From Oceanospirillaceae bacterium (GTDB lineage: Bacteria; Pseudomonadota; Gammaproteobacteria; Pseudomonadales; Oceanobacteraceae), in NCBI GenBank assembly GCA_002723385.1, contig PBNY01000014.1, forward strand, positions 1 to 36,891: a stretch of 36,891 nucleotides of DNA, given 5' to 3'. The notes under the pieces were generated by a model, which saw only the letters and a program-made list of their open reading frames with translations, was not told the origin of the DNA and ran no database searches. Positions 33,939 through 36,891 of the stretch are shown here, piece by piece. Both the position numbers and the translations under genes were made by a program. How positions within the stretch are numbered: the first letter of the stretch is position 1; each line of letters starts with the position of its first letter.

Positions 33939-34641
33939 CGGAAACCCGTTCTTTACTGGCATCGATACAGGGCTGCCAGTCGAAATCCTGGCTCAGTGGC
34001 AACCAGCCCAATCCATCCATCACCAGATTGCAGTGGCTGACCAGTTCTCGCTCCACTTCCATCAAGCGCCGCAAATCACAGCGTTCCAGGCCGTCCTGCA
34101 GCAAGGCAATGATGCCGAACGACATCGACCAGATGGCAAACGCAACCTGAGGTGGGGACATATGAACGGGAATGACCAGATCCTTATCTTCGATGGCCTT
34201 CTGAATCAGCGAACAGAACAGATGCATCAACTGCTGTTCCAGCCTGATGTGTTCGTTCAGGCGTTCTTCAGAAGCTTTTTGGTTCAGCGCCGAGGTTTTG
34301 GCCGTAATCACCAACATAAACCGGGTCGTGTCGGCCTTGGCACTCATCATGTAAGCAATGCAGATGGCGATCATCTTCTCGCGGACATTGCCATCAAAAC
34401 GGGTCGCAGACTGAAACAGCGCATGCAAGGAACTGACACAGGAGTTACACAGACCCGTGACAATATCTTCCTTGCTGCAAAAATGGTTGTAGACCGTCCC
34501 TTTCGAGAACGGCACACGGGCAACGACTTTATCCACCGTCAACGACGCAATGTCGTTCTCACGGATGTAATCCAGCGCTGCATCCAGAATCACCTGCTCT
34601 CGCGCTTTCAATGTTTCTTCGTCGACCACTCGTGGACTCAT
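33928..34641 (-). CDS. TetR/AcrR-family transcriptional regulator
   Basis: 237-residue regulator. The N-terminal TetR helix-turn-helix is at residues 10-60 (AREQVILDAALDYIRENDIASLTVDKVVARVPFSKGTVYNHFCSKEDIVTGLC), in the standard T-V-D-x-V-A-x-x-x-x-x-S-K-G-T-x-Y-x-H-F arrangement. The rest is an all-helical ligand-binding domain. It lies upstream of and on the same strand as the RND gene. Two 13-bp palindromes of the form TGACG-N3-CGTCA lie in its upstream region and are the natural candidates for its operators, so autoregulation and control of the cluster are likely. Confidence 0.92.
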   Translation of the reverse strand: MSPRVVDEETLKAREQVILDAALDYIRENDIASLTVDKVVARVPFSKGTVYNHFCSKEDIVTGLCNSCVSSLHALFQSATRFDGNVREKMIAICIAYMMSAKADTTRFMLVITAKTSALNQKASEERLNEHIRLEQQLMHLFCSLIQKAIEDKDLVIPVHMSPPQVAFAIWSMSFGIIALLQDGLERCDLRRLMEVERELVSHCNLVMDGLGWLPLSQDFDWQPCIDASKERVSGLV

Positions 34642-34662
34642 ACAAGCCAGCTCTTTTATTCA

Positions 34663-34675
34663 TGACGGATCGTCA
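34663..34675. promoter_or_regulatory. TetR operator 1
   Basis: The perfect palindrome TGACG-GAT-CGTCA lies 22 bases upstream of the tetR ATG. A TATAAA on the minus strand at 34697-34702 may be the tetR -10, which would put this site just downstream of the transcription start. Confidence 0.65.
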
Positions 34676-34744
34676 AAATAAAACACTAATGAGAAGTTTA
34701 TAACCAGTAATTCGGGAACAATCCGTTGCCTGAATGGTTTAAAT

Positions 34745-34757
34745 TGACGAATCGTCA
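34745..34757. promoter_or_regulatory. TetR operator 2
   Basis: The perfect palindrome TGACG-AAT-CGTCA shares both half-sites with operator 1. The centres are 82 bases apart, close to eight helical turns, so both sites face roughly the same side of the DNA. Confidence 0.65.
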
Positions 34758-34790
34758 TTTTTAGAGAGTTAACTGATCAAACTCTAAAAA
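34758..34790. repeat. Inverted repeat beside operator 2
   Basis: TTTTTAGAG (34758-34766) and CTCTAAAAA (34782-34790) form a 9-bp inverted repeat directly adjoining operator 2. It could be another regulator site or part of a promoter region facing right. No terminator T-run follows it. Confidence 0.4.
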
Positions 34791-34994
34791 GTGACTTTGG
34801 AAAAGCGCCAGCGTGCTGGAACTGTGACGCGCAGACCTGGCCCAAAGTGATATAGCCATAGATCCCGTCAAGAGAAGAGCTGCGATGAATAGCATGTATC
34901 CAAATTGCTCACTTTAAAACGACCTTGTATCCCGTTTACAGCATTTCAATCCGTCTGCAAGCAAGCGTAATGTTGAAAACAAGGAAGGTTACAT

Positions 34995-35045
34995 ATGAAT
35001 CGTGCAAGCACAGTTTTCTGTGTTCTGTTCAATGACCATCCGTAA
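34995..35045 (+). CDS. Possible 16-residue peptide with a strong ribosome binding site
   Basis: ATG at 34995 encodes MNRASTVFCVLFNDHP then TAA. It is preceded by AAGGAAGG with a 6-base spacer, among the best ribosome binding sites in the window. The peptide has a hydrophobic centre with one Cys and no similarity I recognise. It could be a leader peptide, a small membrane peptide, or the preserved start of a gene whose body has been lost. With so few codons, chance cannot be excluded. Confidence 0.25.
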   Translation: MNRASTVFCVLFNDHP

Positions 35046-35140
35046 GAAAATCCTTTTCCTCATTTTCTGACCTTGTGGCCAAAATCAATAATTATTGCCC
35101 CCGCTCTACGTCGCTGGAATCCACACGACAATGGAGCAAT

Positions 35141-35168
35141 AAAAAAACGCGCCGAAGCGCGTTTTTTT
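35141..35168. terminator. Bidirectional intrinsic terminator of groL
   Basis: A perfect 12-bp inverted repeat (35141-35152 against 35157-35168) with a CGAA loop has seven A on the left and seven T on the right. It lies 28 bases beyond the groL stop and can also end transcripts coming from the left. Confidence 0.92.
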
Positions 35169-35195
35169 ATGAGGTCTTGCGAATGGGGGATGCGA

Positions 35196-36845
<1,650 letters not shown>

Positions 36846-36891
36846 TTATTCCTCTTTTTAAATTATCATACTTATATAAATATACTATTAA

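Larger units (their letters stand above)
34642..35195. other. Gene-poor region between tetR and groL
   Basis: About 550 bases. The left third holds the tetR promoter region with two operators and an adjacent inverted repeat. The middle (34791-34990) has no ORF of note, but it has a CCAGC-gt-GCTGG mini-hairpin and a 10-codon ORF at 34885. The right third holds the short ORF at 34995 with a strong ribosome binding site, and then the groL terminator. If transcribed rightwards it would make an RNA ending at the 35141-35168 hairpin. Confidence 0.5.

Overview
The window is chromosomal DNA from a gammaproteobacterium, most like the marine Oceanospirillales group (Oceanospirillaceae or Saccharospirillaceae). 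That placement rests on gene order and on proteins recognised by eye; no search was run. Supporting markers are a Rnf complex subunit, an intact ruvCAB-ybgC-tolQRAB-pal-cpoB run ending in tRNA-Lys genes, a dapA-bamC-purC neighbourhood, purEK and clpB. I see no insertion sequence, prophage, integrase, CRISPR array or rRNA.

Layout. 1-2.1 kb: the 3' end of rnfE, then on the minus strand a small outer-membrane protein gene and purC. 2.1-6 kb (minus): dapA-bamC-walJ, preceded by tusA-perM. A terminator-like hairpin sits directly against the dapA ribosome binding site. 6.2-8.8 kb: bepA (plus) converging on nadA (minus). 8.9-16.6 kb (minus): ruvC, ruvA, ruvB, ybgC, tolQ, tolR, tolA, tolB, pal, cpoB and two identical tRNA-Lys(UUU) genes. 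This is a nearly gapless block for Holliday junction processing and Tol-Pal envelope maintenance. 16.7-20.1 kb (minus): a small lipoprotein with a PrcB-like domain, and clpB with a good heat-shock promoter. 20.2-25.3 kb: a DMT-family exporter, a LysR regulator, a thioesterase (minus) and the periplasmic protease Prc. 25.3-29.4 kb: yajG-like lipoprotein and yaaA (minus), then purE, purK and a DUF2058 gene (plus). 29.4-34.7 kb (minus): a tetR gene followed by an RND/MMPL transporter, a LolA-like periplasmic protein and an outer-membrane barrel protein. 34.7-35.2 kb: a gene-poor stretch with TetR-type operators and a tiny ORF with a very strong ribosome binding site. 35.2-36.9 kb: groL (minus).

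Two things stand out. First, groL looks like a mosaic. About the first 160-180 residues read like a Bacteroidota GroEL and are encoded with AT-rich codons (every leucine TTA or CTT). The remainder reads like a gammaproteobacterial GroEL with the codon use of the rest of the window (leucine CTG). This is either intragenic transfer or an assembly chimera near the contig edge. Second, the TetR / RND / LolA-like / barrel cluster has one predicted component per envelope layer: inner-membrane pump, periplasmic carrier, outer-membrane protein, and a regulator with two matching palindromic operators. It looks like a compact trans-envelope route for a lipid or other hydrophobic molecule, with no AcrA-type adaptor and no TolC. 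Its substrate cannot be read from the sequence.

Envelope biology dominates the window (BamC, BepA, Tol-Pal, CpoB, Prc, PrcB-like and YajG-like lipoproteins, two OM barrels, the RND cluster). Purine synthesis (purC, purE, purK), NAD synthesis (nadA), lysine/DAP synthesis (dapA) and chaperones (clpB, groL) fill the remainder.
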